Assembly: GCF_000332055.1 (NCBI RefSeq)
Contig: NZ_ALVZ01000234.1
Coordinates: 62,001 to 126,000, forward strand
Reading direction: 5' to 3'
DNA: 64,000 bases
DNA from: Xenococcus sp. PCC 7305
GTDB taxonomy: Bacteria > Cyanobacteriota > Cyanobacteriia > Cyanobacteriales > Xenococcaceae
Position 1 is the stretch's first letter. Every line of letters starts with the position of its first letter. Below, one piece after another: positions 1-8,806 of the stretch. Both the position numbers and the translations under genes were made by a program. The notes under the pieces are model-generated. The model was not told the DNA's origin. It did no database searches and saw nothing but the letters and a program-made list of their open reading frames with translations.

Positions 1-104
1 ACGGTGGATAGAGGTTGAATATCAGATTCTGAATTACGCTGTATTGGCACCTCGATTTCAGGAATAGCAGCAGCACGATCGGGAAGTTTAATTTTTGCGT
101 TCAT
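1..104 (-). CDS. N-terminus of an unidentified protein, cut by the window edge
   Basis: An open frame begins with ATG at 104, preceded by a good Shine-Dalgarno sequence (AAGGAG a few bases upstream), and runs off the left edge. Only 34 residues are visible, beginning MNAKIKLPDRAAAIPEIEV. They are hydrophilic, with no signal peptide or membrane segment. No family can be named from so little. The ribosome binding site makes the start credible. Confidence 0.55.
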   Translation of the reverse strand, partial: MNAKIKLPDRAAAIPEIEVPIQRNSESDIQPLST

Positions 105-225
105 AGATCTCCTTAATGAATTGATGGATTGCAAAATACCTAACTATATAGATTCCGATCTGCAAAAAAATGCCCTAGAAATTCTAGAGCACTCGATATA
201 TCAATACTTCAGAATAGTGACCAAA

Positions 226-477
226 TCAAACAATCATATTTGATTGACAATTGCGATCGCGATCGCTGATAACTTGTCCTTTTGCGATCATCATATCTTG
301 AGCAATTTTGAGATCCTTATGAGCTGAGATTCTGACAGTAATTTCGATGCGATTTGAATAGGCTGTTCCACGAGACCCTATGAGCACATTAGCAAGGGTT
401 TGCACTTCTTGAACTAAGGCAATTTTCTAGGGTGATAAAAGTGTGATAGTGAAGCTTAATCCACAGGTTATGACCAT
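226..477 (-). pseudogene. Degraded small membrane-anchored ORF with an internal stop
   Basis: Reading from ATG at 477 gives one hydrophobic segment (MVITCGLSFTITLLSP), then an in-frame TAG at 427-429. The same frame then stays open for 66 codons to TGA at 226. The downstream part (KIALVQEVQTLANVLIGSRG and beyond) is protein-like and keeps to one frame, so a single nonsense mutation in a membrane-anchored protein is the simplest reading. The frame is also continuous with that of the small gene just upstream (stop at 492-494). I do not recognise the family. A genuine short gene starting after the stop cannot be excluded. Confidence 0.35.
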
Positions 478-491
478 AATAACTACAGCGA

Positions 492-674
492 TTATTTAAG
501 CTCTTTGAATTTAATGAAAACTAACACAGATGCACAGATAATTGTAACCCAACCTATACCTTTAGCATGGTTAAGAATAAAACCTATTATATTCTGAATA
601 AAAATACCAACTACAGCAATAACTACAACACTCAGAACTATTTGAAAGAAAAGTTCAATATTTTTATTTTCCAT
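492..674 (-). CDS. Small two-helix membrane protein, 60 aa, function unknown
   Basis: The predicted protein is almost entirely two transmembrane helices, about residues 8-30 and 38-56, joined by a short loop (NHAKGIG) and ending in a basic tail (KFKELK). It begins with a plain ATG and has no strong Shine-Dalgarno sequence. It lies among remnants of other small membrane proteins. No family is recognised. Confidence 0.4.
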   Translation of the reverse strand: MENKNIELFFQIVLSVVVIAVVGIFIQNIIGFILNHAKGIGWVTIICASVLVFIKFKELK

Positions 675-766
675 CTTTTTTGATTAGTTGCTAAGTACAA
701 CAATAATACAGCTTTAGTTAAGCTTTACAATGTTTTTCATCAGAAATTATTTAACAGAGACATGGT

Positions 767-892
767 TCAATTCAAATCGGAAAACTGGGAGCCAAAAATC
801 GCTAAGCCGAGAACTACAGGGTTATCTGTGCCAATTCTAAAGGTAAGATAAGTTGCGGATACTGCGATCGCTGCATGAATAATCGAGAACAT
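767..892 (-). pseudogene. N-terminal stub of a YdjM-type membrane-bound metal-dependent hydrolase
   Basis: ATG at 892 opens 41 codons that stop at TGA 767-769. The peptide starts MFSIIHAAIAVSATYLTF and continues through NPVVLGLAIFGSQFSDLN. That matches the start of cyanobacterial LexA-binding/YdjM-type metal-dependent hydrolases as I recall them: an early His, then a VLGLAxxGSQxPDLD motif. Here the motif is altered (P to S, final D to N) and the rest of the roughly 180-residue enzyme is missing. The sequence downstream does not continue it, so this is a truncated remnant. Confidence 0.5.
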
Positions 893-947
893 AAGCAGTA
901 ACAGGTGGAGTTATTCCCAGTTTGGAATAGAGAGATGCGATTGCCAG

Positions 948-1772
948 TTATTTTTTAATTTGTTGTTGGATTTCCTCCAGTTGTTCTAGTATTTTACTAT
1001 TCTGAGACTCCAGCTCTTCAACTTTAGTATCCAAATCTTCAAAAGGAGATACAGCATTATTAATTACCCAACTTGCACTTGCACCTGCACCAAATACAGC
1101 AAGAACTATAGTTACGCAAATACCTCCCCAAAATTCCTTACTAGTTGTTTTGCCAGCCAGAGTATTTTCTACATCGTTTAATTTACCTGAAAACTGCGTA
1201 TTAAGGTTATCAATACTGTTTGCTAATGTGGAAATTTTGCCATTTAAGCCTTGTTCTCCATCATCACCGCCTATTCTTTTTTCTATTTTCTCTAAGATTT
1301 CCTTCGATGCAAGTTGATTAATAAGTGATAAACTTTGCTGAGCTGTTGCAGCACTAATACTATTATCAACGTGTTCCTTATCAGCTAGAATTCCTACTCG
1401 TTCTTCAAGAAACTCAGTCTTAGCCGCAAATCGATCAAGTCTTAAATTTAGTTCCCTAGTTTTTTCAGTAAAATTTTCTATTTTTTCTCCAAGATCTTTA
1501 TTCTTAACAGATACCTCTAATATTTTATTTTCAACAGTAGAGATAATTTCTTGGTTTTTACTTTGAATTTCTGAAAAATAATTTTCATTTCTTTGCTTTA
1601 ATTTCTCAAACAAAGAAACAATATTTTCATTAACCGCACTATTTTGTTTAATTATTTCTTCCCTAAGCTCTGCTGAAAATTTTGTAGATTTATTCGCAAA
1701 ACTCTCGGCTGCCTCAGCAAATTTAGCTACATTTTGTTTTATTATCTCTTGATTATTATTAATTGTTGTCAT
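948..1772 (-). CDS. Coiled-coil protein with a C-terminal membrane helix, function unknown
   Basis: The ATG at 1772 gives about 274 residues. An open frame also extends 25 codons upstream to a TTG at 1847, but neither start has a convincing ribosome binding site. About residues 1-150 are charged heptad-rich coiled coil (repeated Glu/Lys/Asn with regularly spaced Leu/Ile/Val). A short Gly-rich break (GGDDGEQGLNG) follows, then more coiled coil, one transmembrane helix around residues 212-238 (ICVTIVLAVFGAGASASWVI), and a final coiled coil. The layout resembles membrane-anchored structural or partitioning proteins, but no family is assigned. Confidence 0.6.
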   Translation of the reverse strand: MTTINNNQEIIKQNVAKFAEAAESFANKSTKFSAELREEIIKQNSAVNENIVSLFEKLKQRNENYFSEIQSKNQEIISTVENKILEVSVKNKDLGEKIENFTEKTRELNLRLDRFAAKTEFLEERVGILADKEHVDNSISAATAQQSLSLINQLASKEILEKIEKRIGGDDGEQGLNGKISTLANSIDNLNTQFSGKLNDVENTLAGKTTSKEFWGGICVTIVLAVFGAGASASWVINNAVSPFEDLDTKVEELESQNSKILEQLEEIQQQIKK

Positions 1773-2042
1773 AGCACAAAAAGCCCCAAAATAAGATAAA
1801 AATAACTTCTTATGTTCTAAAAAAAATTTATTAAAATTGTCTCGCAAGAGACTAAAGCATCTTAATACTATAACTTAATTTATGTCTTATTCTCCATACT
1901 TAACAAAACATCAAAATTAACTAATATTTAATTTTCCAGAAATTATATGCCCCAGCCTCATAAGTCGAGATCGCCTTATTATGTTCATTCAACATCTCAC
2001 ACTGCCCCCTCCCTTCAAGGGCGAATGTATTAAACTGACACA

Positions 2043-2600
2043 GTGGGTCATTCCTATCCAGAACAAATGTTAGATCAAGAGAGAAATCCAGTTTTTGCCA
2101 AATATAAAAATGCTTTAGTAGCGATTGGGGTAGATCTATCGGATGAGTTGGTCATTGATTATATAAGAAATTGTAATTATGAACTTGAAGTGAGATTTCA
2201 AGCTATTATCTCATATTGGTATTGGTTACAAAATCAACAGCGAGAACTTGTGGCTCCAAATCAGGTATTAATGCAAGCTTTCTATGAACAATGGCAACCT
2301 TTTGAATGGCGCGAAGAGTTTCTGCATAATGATGAATTTAAGAGCACAGCTGAAAAATGGTGGGAGCAAGCCCGTAGCATAGATATTCTGAAAAATTTGA
2401 TTGTTGATGTGAAAGATAATTTTTGGTTTGGGGGGAAAGTTATCTTTCAAAATCCCCAAGGAGAACTTTGGAGTATGGATTTAGAAATAGCGATGGAGAT
2501 GAGCTGGGAAGAACTTATTGCCTATTATCAGAGAGTTACGGGAATCGTGATCGAATCTCACCCAGGATATTTCTTGCTGCATAATCGCTCAGTTAGTTAA
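2043..2600 (+). CDS. Conserved-looking hypothetical protein, 185 aa
   Basis: A soluble protein rich in Trp, Tyr and acidic residues, with no signal peptide, membrane segment or recognisable catalytic motif. The longest frame begins with GTG at 2043. An ATG at 2067 (MLDQERNPVFAKY) is an equally likely start because the first eight residues look non-conserved. Aromatic clusters such as SYWYWLQNQQ and EKWWEQA suggest an all-helical fold. It lies 12 bp before the glycosyltransferase gene, so the two may be co-transcribed. I do not recognise the family. Confidence 0.6.
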   Translation: MGHSYPEQMLDQERNPVFAKYKNALVAIGVDLSDELVIDYIRNCNYELEVRFQAIISYWYWLQNQQRELVAPNQVLMQAFYEQWQPFEWREEFLHNDEFKSTAEKWWEQARSIDILKNLIVDVKDNFWFGGKVIFQNPQGELWSMDLEIAMEMSWEELIAYYQRVTGIVIESHPGYFLLHNRSVS

Positions 2601-2611
2601 GGCTAAAAACT

Positions 2612-3604
2612 ATGGTCAAGAAGTTTGAAGACAGCCCTAGTCCTAAAAGATTAGCTGATGTATCAGGACAGAAAGTCCCGAAAAGTGATATGTGTCCCAT
2701 TAAAGCTAAACAAGGAAAGAAGGAGAAAGCGAAATTAAGCCATCTGCCCTCTGCCTTCTGCCATCTGCCCTCAAGGGCGAAGCCCGTCAAACCTTTGACG
2801 GTATTGATGGGGGTTTATAACGGAGAAACTTATTTGTCAGAAGCGATCGCAAGTATCTTAAACCAGACATTTTCTGATTTTGATTTTTTAATTATTAATG
2901 ATGCTTCTACTGATGCAACTGGAACTATTTTAGAAAAGTTTGCCCAGCAGGACTCGCGCATTAAAATCATTACTAACGACCAAAATTATGGACTAGCTTA
3001 TAGTCTGGCTCGGGGAGTAGAGGTAGCTCAAACATCTTGGATTGCCAGAATGGATGCTGATGATATCGCAATTCGCGATCGCCTAGCCAAACAGATGAAA
3101 TATCTTGCAGAAAATCCTGAAATAGATATCTTAGGTGGCTATGCATTAAATATTAATGAGCAGGGGGAAATCTTGGGAACCCGAAAAGTGCCGATTTCCA
3201 ATCAAAAGATTACTCAGTTTATTTGGACGAATCCCCTGATTCACCCGACAGTATTATTTCGGCGCTCAGCAATTTTAAACATAGGTTCCTATTCCGATAA
3301 AGTTCGCAAAAGAATTCCTGAAGACTATCATCTTTGGTTTCGTGCTTGTGCTGCGGGTTTACAGTTTGCCAATTTACCTGAACCTTTGATTTATTATCGG
3401 TTTTCTGAGGAAAATTTTGTGAGGAACAATCTCCAATTTTTATTAGCTCATGTATTAATTGGTTGGCAAGGTTGTTGGTTGGTTAAAGCATCCCCTTGGG
3501 CTTATTTAGGTGTCACAAAACCATTAGTTCTGGGAATATTGCCACCCAGTATCAGGTATCTTGTTTATAATTGGCTCAAACAATTTGATCCGAGAAGTAA
3601 ATAA
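2612..3604 (+). CDS. Family 2 glycosyltransferase
   Basis: A GT-A fold glycosyltransferase likely transferring sugar from a nucleotide sugar to a surface polysaccharide or lipid acceptor. The catalytic domain begins at about residue 61 with PLTVLMGVYNGE, followed by FLIINDASTDAT, the DxD-type motif ARMDADD, and the acceptor-side EDYHLWFRA motif. The C-terminus is amphipathic, not clearly transmembrane. The first 60 residues are unlike the family and contain a translated dispersed repeat (LPSAFCHLPS, from CTGCC-rich DNA). The true start may be TTG at 2795 or ATG at 2807, or a repeat has inserted into the 5' end. Confidence 0.85.
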   Translation: MVKKFEDSPSPKRLADVSGQKVPKSDMCPIKAKQGKKEKAKLSHLPSAFCHLPSRAKPVKPLTVLMGVYNGETYLSEAIASILNQTFSDFDFLIINDASTDATGTILEKFAQQDSRIKIITNDQNYGLAYSLARGVEVAQTSWIARMDADDIAIRDRLAKQMKYLAENPEIDILGGYALNINEQGEILGTRKVPISNQKITQFIWTNPLIHPTVLFRRSAILNIGSYSDKVRKRIPEDYHLWFRACAAGLQFANLPEPLIYYRFSEENFVRNNLQFLLAHVLIGWQGCWLVKASPWAYLGVTKPLVLGILPPSIRYLVYNWLKQFDPRSK

Positions 3605-3627
3605 CTCGGCTATGTGAAGGAAAAATA

Positions 3628-4491
3628 GTGATATCCAGGACAATTAATAACTTAGCAACATCTAAATTAGATCTTAAAGTACGATGCTCACTTTCTGGTC
3701 AAACTAAAATTTTTCATCAATATACAACTCATCCTTTACGAGTTTCCAATCCATTTCGTCTTGATAAAAATAATTCCCATCGTCTTTATCTCTACCTGAG
3801 AAATAATTCTCCAGGATTATTAGCCGAGGATGAGCTAAATTTGGCTGTTCAGCTAGAACAGGGTAGTCAACTGTATCTAACAGAACAAGCGGCGACAAAA
3901 GTACATCCCGTTTTAGAGCAAAATGCTGCGGCCCAGGTCAATTATCAAATAACAATTGCCGAAAATGCCAGTTTAGAATTTGTCCCCGAACCTCTAATCC
4001 TTTATGCTGATGCCGCCTTGAAACAAACAACAAACATTACAATATATCCCAACTCTAATCTTTTCTGGAGTGAGATTGTGATTCCTGGCAGACTTGCTAG
4101 AGGAGAATCTTATAAGTTTAATTATTATGATAGTTGTTTAAATGTCACATCTTCAGAAGGCCAATTATTATTCAAAGATCGTAGCTATCTAGAAGGAAAA
4201 AATAATCAATTTAAAAATAGTTCCTTATTTGCCGCTCACTCGATCATGGGAACAGCGATCGCAGTATATCCAGAAATTGGCTGTCATAAACTACAAAAGG
4301 CCATAGACAATATAGTCATTGCTGACAAAAACGAAGCGATAGTCGCAACCTCAACATTACCCTATGAGCAAGGCATTATCATCCGAGCACTATCAAATAA
4401 GAGTGAACAGATCAAAAATTACTTTCGGTCTGCTTTAAATTCAATCCGTTCACTGCAAGACGATTCAGCCTTGCCTTATATTGCTAAATAA
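3628..4491 (+). CDS. ureD: Urease accessory protein UreD
   Basis: UreD (UreH in some species) is the scaffold that docks on apo-urease and recruits UreF and UreG for nickel insertion. The 287-residue length is normal. Family hallmarks seen are THPLRVSNPF near residue 35, a beta-rich body with the YLTEQAATKVHP stretch, the FVPEPLILYADA segment, and WSEIVIPGRLARGE. Translation starts with GTG preceded by AAGGA. No other urease gene (ureABC, ureEFG) lies within the window, so the gene stands alone. Scattered urease genes are common in cyanobacteria. Confidence 0.88.
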   Translation: MISRTINNLATSKLDLKVRCSLSGQTKIFHQYTTHPLRVSNPFRLDKNNSHRLYLYLRNNSPGLLAEDELNLAVQLEQGSQLYLTEQAATKVHPVLEQNAAAQVNYQITIAENASLEFVPEPLILYADAALKQTTNITIYPNSNLFWSEIVIPGRLARGESYKFNYYDSCLNVTSSEGQLLFKDRSYLEGKNNQFKNSSLFAAHSIMGTAIAVYPEIGCHKLQKAIDNIVIADKNEAIVATSTLPYEQGIIIRALSNKSEQIKNYFRSALNSIRSLQDDSALPYIAK

Positions 4492-4887
4492 ATAACAGAA
4501 AATATGAGATTTATTTAGTTAAAGTCTTGAACCAATTTAGAGAAACTATTTTAGGCAGAGAGATACAAAATGCAGTATTAAACAAAATCATTGCCCATAG
4601 ATTAAACTCACTTAATTCCATAGCCTTTCTCCAATTTTATTGTTAATTTAAATCTGGTATTGATTTTTTTCTTTGTATATTTATTTAATCATACGTTCTA
4701 ATAAATATAAGAAGCATTACTATTACCTATAAGTTAGATAACTTATAATTATATCTATTTACTTAAACTTTGATATCAATAGCTTTAAGTACAGAGAAAT
4801 CGGGAATCGGGAATTAGGGAATCGGGAATCGGGAATAGTAAAGAAAAAACCTGAGACAAAAAGCGATTGCCCGGAACTCATTACTTA
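4492..4887. repeat. Intergenic region with a (GGGAATC)n-type short tandem repeat
   Basis: This 396-bp gap between convergent genes holds no credible ORF. At 4799-4838 a heptamer-like unit (CGGGAAT with variants) is repeated about five times. Past it, near the end of the CPBP gene, is a run of TTACTTA/TTACTCA units. Such heptanucleotide repeats are typical cyanobacterial intergenic elements. The rest is AT-rich with no clear hairpin. Confidence 0.6.
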
Positions 4888-5490
4888 TTACTCATTACTC
4901 CCATTGCCATTACTATCGGCATGACTAAACTTCCATAAACAACTCGAAACCAAATTAGTAATAATATGAGCTGATATAGGGATTAATAAATTTCCTGTAA
5001 TCAAAGCAACATAACCGAGGGCAAAACCAACTACCGTTGCCCAAACAACATAGGGCCATTGTCCGGCACCACTGAGATGCAGGATGCCAAATAAAAGACT
5101 AGAAATAATTACAGCAGTCAGATTTAGTCCTAGTGCAGGTAGCATAACCCCCCGAAATAATAATTCTTCGCTGAGCCCAGGCAATAAACCTAACCAGATC
5201 AAATCTGGCCAAAGCAATGGTCTAATGACCATATTGAGGTAAATATTGGCACTTTCGCGATAGGCTGGCCATAAACGATAAATGATACTGCTAGCAACTG
5301 TAATGCCTGCTGCTAAACCAAGTCCCCAGACTAAAGCATTAGTATCAAAAACTAAAGGTAGTAATTCTACTGAACCAATTTTCTGCCATATTTTGGATAC
5401 CCCCAACAGCAAGATCGCAGTGACCCCCATTACGACTAAAATCTGAGTGCGATTTAGGGGTTCGATTTCAAAATTGTTAGAATTTCCCAC
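4888..5490 (-). CDS. CPBP-family intramembrane metalloprotease
   Basis: A CAAX-prenyl-protease/bacteriocin-processing (ABI, Rce1-like) membrane protease of 200 residues. It has about five to six helices and the two signature motifs: EELLFRG (glutamates that activate water and bind metal) and, downstream, FGILHLSGAG supplying the first histidine. A third His occurs in PISAHIITN. The substrate cannot be told from sequence. It lies 5 bp after the DUF3326 gene on the same strand, which suggests co-transcription. Confidence 0.85.
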   Translation of the reverse strand: MGNSNNFEIEPLNRTQILVVMGVTAILLLGVSKIWQKIGSVELLPLVFDTNALVWGLGLAAGITVASSIIYRLWPAYRESANIYLNMVIRPLLWPDLIWLGLLPGLSEELLFRGVMLPALGLNLTAVIISSLLFGILHLSGAGQWPYVVWATVVGFALGYVALITGNLLIPISAHIITNLVSSCLWKFSHADSNGNGSNE

Positions 5491-5495
5491 TGATT

Positions 5496-6548
5496 TTATG
5501 ATAAACGACGCAGAGATTGGATTTTAGGACGTAGAGCATTAATGCTAATACCAGCACGGCAAGCAGCTAATACGCCCAAAGCTTCTAGATAAGAGTGTAC
5601 TCTAATAGTCTTCATCCCTAAAGGCTCTGGTGGCACTTTTATTTTGGTTGAATTTTCTGCCACAGTAATAATAGTTGTGGGTGAATCACTGAAACTCATG
5701 ACAGCACTGCCACCACAAGCATTGGCAGGAATAACCACAGCATCTATGTGATCTGCCCAAATTAAATTAGAGCTATTATTACGATTCGTAACAAATTGGG
5801 GAGCGCGAGATAATCCCACTAGGACACAGGGCAGAAAAGTATAGCCTAATTCCTCAGCCGCAGCTCGGGGAGCAACATTAGGATCGACAGGAATAGGGGA
5901 TAAAGCAGGTGCATGGGCGGCAGGAATCTTAAATTGACGCACAATGAGATGAGAAATAACAGCTTCTGCCCCAGCAAGGTGATCAACACCGGTTCCTTGA
6001 CGATAATTATCTAATTGAACAGCATCCATATCATCAGGAAAACGAGCCACGATCGCGATCGCCTCAGCCCCTGCTTGAGTAATTAGTTTTTCTGCCCCTC
6101 GCAACAAAGATGCTGCATTGCCAATCGTCCCCCAACTAGCACCTGATGAAGAGGTTCGGAGCTCGACATCCAATGGCGCATCGGTAATGACATAATCGGT
6201 AAGTTCTAAACCCAAAGTTGCTCTAGTAGCATCGGCCACTTGTAGATGACGCAGTCGTAATTCCGGCTCGATCGCCGAATCTAATAATAAACCAACTTTA
6301 TTCTGCCTGACCGGTTGCAAGCCCCATTGACCAGCAGCAAATTTATCTAATCCATAGCCTTCGACATAATAAATATTATCCCTTGGCCAGTATAATTGTG
6401 CTCCATTAAGCACATTGGGATGGGTAATCAGGCGATCGCAAACTTGCGCCATGGCCCGAGCGACAGGCAAAGCATCACCCGCATAGCCACCAATGGCCGC
6501 ACCAATACCCGTGGGAACAATCAGAACTGTTGTGAAAGGTTTATTCAT
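5496..6548 (-). CDS. DUF3326 family protein
   Basis: A 350-residue protein that I recognise as the DUF3326 family, found mainly in cyanobacteria and of unknown function. It opens with a glycine-rich segment (VPTGIGAAIGGYAGDA). It also contains NPIVYVEGYGLDKF-like sequence, a TSSSGASWGTIGN serine/glycine stretch and NACGGSAVMSFSDSP near residue 275, which has a nucleophile-like cysteine. There is no signal peptide or membrane helix. It sits between an amino-acid permease and a CPBP protease, each within 25 bp. This order suggests one transcript but does not reveal its reaction. Confidence 0.75.
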   Translation of the reverse strand: MNKPFTTVLIVPTGIGAAIGGYAGDALPVARAMAQVCDRLITHPNVLNGAQLYWPRDNIYYVEGYGLDKFAAGQWGLQPVRQNKVGLLLDSAIEPELRLRHLQVADATRATLGLELTDYVITDAPLDVELRTSSSGASWGTIGNAASLLRGAEKLITQAGAEAIAIVARFPDDMDAVQLDNYRQGTGVDHLAGAEAVISHLIVRQFKIPAAHAPALSPIPVDPNVAPRAAAEELGYTFLPCVLVGLSRAPQFVTNRNNSSNLIWADHIDAVVIPANACGGSAVMSFSDSPTTIITVAENSTKIKVPPEPLGMKTIRVHSYLEALGVLAACRAGISINALRPKIQSLRRLS

Positions 6549-6568
6549 AAGTTGGAATTTATAGTGAC

Positions 6569-7741
6569 CTAAGTTTTAGTTTCGAGCCTTCTACTAACCA
6601 GGGACATGGCATAACAAATAAGCCAAAAAATTAGGGCAATAAAGACATAAACTTCTTGATAATCCCCCAGAAATTTGGGATTACCTTTGACGATCTTTTC
6701 TGAAATACCCAGCAAATCAACCAAACCTACAATAGCCAAGAGGGAAGTGTCCTTAAATAAACTAATAAACTGGCCTACAATGCTGGGAATTACGGCTCTA
6801 ATCGCTTGTGGAAGAACGATAAAACCAATAGTATAAAAAGAGTTCAGACCTAAAGCTTTAGCTGCTTCTACCTGCCCTTGGGGAACAGCTTGTAAACCAC
6901 CACGAACATTTTCTGCTAGATAAGCTGAACTAAAAATAGTGAACCCCGCAATAACCCTGATAACCCGATCTGGTCTCATATTTACAGGTAAAATAAGCGG
7001 TAGCATTACCTGGGCCATAAAAAGAATACCGATTAAAGGTAAAGCTCGAATTATTTCAATATAAGCAATAGATAACCAACGAATTACCGGCAATTTACTT
7101 TGTCTGCCCAAAGCGAGTATTACTCCCAAAGGAAAGCAGAGACTAATACTAACTACCGCGATTAAAATATTTAAGATTAAGCCACTAAGATCGTCTAGCT
7201 TGACATATTTTGTTCCGAGTAAGATCCAGAGGTTAATAAAAAATATAGCTATCCATAATAAAGGTAGCCAACTAATAAGTTGAGGAATTTTATTACTTAG
7301 TTTTTTACCAGCGATCGCATTGGCAATCATTAACAATAAAAAACCCCAGAGAATAACACTAGCGGTAATGTTACTAGGAATAGATACTAGAGTAAAAACG
7401 ATAGCCATCAGACCAACAAAAACTAGATTTTTGCGGCTGAATAAATTTGCCGTAGCAGGAGATAATAAACCCCAAGATAAGCCTCCCATGGACATGATGA
7501 TGCCCAAAGTTAGCCAGGGTCGCCACAATAGGGCAAGTTGCCTTCTGCCATAATCTCCAACAAAAAATAACCGAAAGTTGGCCTCGACTACTCCCCATTC
7601 AGCTTCGGTGATTGCCCAATGAGCAAAACCGGTGCCTATCCAATAAAGCAAACTCAAGCTGATAATTGTCAGGATGGCATTGTACCAACTACTAAAAAGA
7701 TTTTTCCGCAACCAAGCGATCGCGTCTAATTTGTTAATCAT
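6569..7741 (-). CDS. Polar amino-acid ABC transporter permease (AapM/NatH-like)
   Basis: An inner-membrane permease of the HisM/GlnP family. The 390-residue length and extra N-terminal helices resemble AapM and cyanobacterial NatH rather than the shorter 220-residue GlnP type. The EAA loop that docks the ATPase is visible as EAAKALGLNSFYTIGFIVLPQA. The RALPLIGILF segment that is standard in this family lies upstream. About eight to nine helices are predicted. The binding protein, second permease and ATPase are not adjacent, so subunits must come from elsewhere. The start ATG at 7741 opens a typical MINKLDAIAWLRKNLF leader. Confidence 0.85.
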   Translation of the reverse strand: MINKLDAIAWLRKNLFSSWYNAILTIISLSLLYWIGTGFAHWAITEAEWGVVEANFRLFFVGDYGRRQLALLWRPWLTLGIIMSMGGLSWGLLSPATANLFSRKNLVFVGLMAIVFTLVSIPSNITASVILWGFLLLMIANAIAGKKLSNKIPQLISWLPLLWIAIFFINLWILLGTKYVKLDDLSGLILNILIAVVSISLCFPLGVILALGRQSKLPVIRWLSIAYIEIIRALPLIGILFMAQVMLPLILPVNMRPDRVIRVIAGFTIFSSAYLAENVRGGLQAVPQGQVEAAKALGLNSFYTIGFIVLPQAIRAVIPSIVGQFISLFKDTSLLAIVGLVDLLGISEKIVKGNPKFLGDYQEVYVFIALIFWLICYAMSLVSRRLETKT

Positions 7742-7877
7742 TGGTACTTTCTTCTATCCTCAAACCCAACTTTCTCAACCTAGCACCCACTAGACGAATC
7801 ATCCTAACATCATTAAAATATCAAAACGTCAAAAATTGCGATCGCACAAACCGCGACCAGATTTAGATCAAAGTATT

Positions 7878-8696
7878 TCAATCTAAACTACTTACAACAT
7901 GAGTAGCCATTTGAATAGATTTAAGCATTTCACCGGCAGAGGCAAATCTTCTTTGAGGCAACTTCTGCGAAGCCTTAGAAATGATTGAGCGCAGGACAAA
8001 AGGAACGGTAGCAGGGACAGTAATTGTTTGGTTTAAGTGAGCGTTTCTCAGATCACGAAATAAGCCAGAAAAAGGTCGTTCTCCCATCACAAGTTCGAAC
8101 AAAATTACACCAATAGCATAAAGATCGGAAGCAAAAGAATAACGACCATAAAATCTTTCCGGAGCCATATAAGCAGGAGAACCAGTATCTCCCATACTTA
8201 CTTCCAGAGAATTTGCTTCTTCACTTAGACGGGCAATGCCAAAATCAGATATGCGAGCAGTCCAACTCTTTGCCTGCGGTTCCAATAAAATATTTTCTGG
8301 TTTGAGATCACAATGCACAATTCCGCGATCATGGGCATATTCTAAACCCGCTAAAATATCGGCGATTAACTTAAGACTTTCAAGCAAATCTAGTTGCTGC
8401 TCCGATTCCATTAACTCCCGTAAAGTACCTCCCTGACAGTAATCCATCACCAGATATCGTCCTGTTGGGCCATATTCCAAACCTCGACAGCTAACGATAT
8501 TGGGATGTTGCAAGGTCACCAAAAAGCCGAGTTCGCGCAAAAATGCTTTAGTAGGAAATCTTTTTCGATCAAGTTTCTTTAGAGCTACTAACTCTTCAGT
8601 TGGGCGATGAACTGCGCAGAAAACTTTACCAAATTGACCCTGCCCAAGCAAGTGAAGAATTTGGTATTGAGAATGGGATATTTCCTCTGAGAACAT
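7878..8696 (-). CDS. spkG: Serine/threonine protein kinase, SpkG-like, last gene of the PAP operon
   Basis: A bare Hanks-type kinase domain of 272 residues. It shows the glycine loop GQGQFGKV, the ATP-binding lysine in LVALKKLD, the catalytic loop HCDLKPEN (Cys in place of the usual Arg), the DFG magnesium loop and the APE motif (YMAPERF). There is no membrane helix or sensor domain. Its position after the TPR gene matches slr0152 (spkG) in the slr0144-slr0152 operon of Synechocystis PCC 6803. I assign the symbol by that synteny. Substrates are unknown; neighbouring photosystem-assembly proteins are reasonable candidates by inference. Confidence 0.82.
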   Translation of the reverse strand: MFSEEISHSQYQILHLLGQGQFGKVFCAVHRPTEELVALKKLDRKRFPTKAFLRELGFLVTLQHPNIVSCRGLEYGPTGRYLVMDYCQGGTLRELMESEQQLDLLESLKLIADILAGLEYAHDRGIVHCDLKPENILLEPQAKSWTARISDFGIARLSEEANSLEVSMGDTGSPAYMAPERFYGRYSFASDLYAIGVILFELVMGERPFSGLFRDLRNAHLNQTITVPATVPFVLRSIISKASQKLPQRRFASAGEMLKSIQMATHVVSSLD

Positions 8697-8806
8697 TAGG
8701 TTAAATTTAGTTAGATAGCAAAAATCCCCGCATCTTTGGCAATAGCAATAATTGTTAGATAAAGGGGATTAGCAATAAATAATAAATAAGAAAACTTGAA
8801 AAAAGA

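Noticed and set aside
2612-2800. Extended N-terminus of the glycosyltransferase as a real domain
   Set aside because: It contains translated intergenic repeat (CTGCC-rich) sequence and does not resemble the family, so I treat it as doubtful and give alternative starts.
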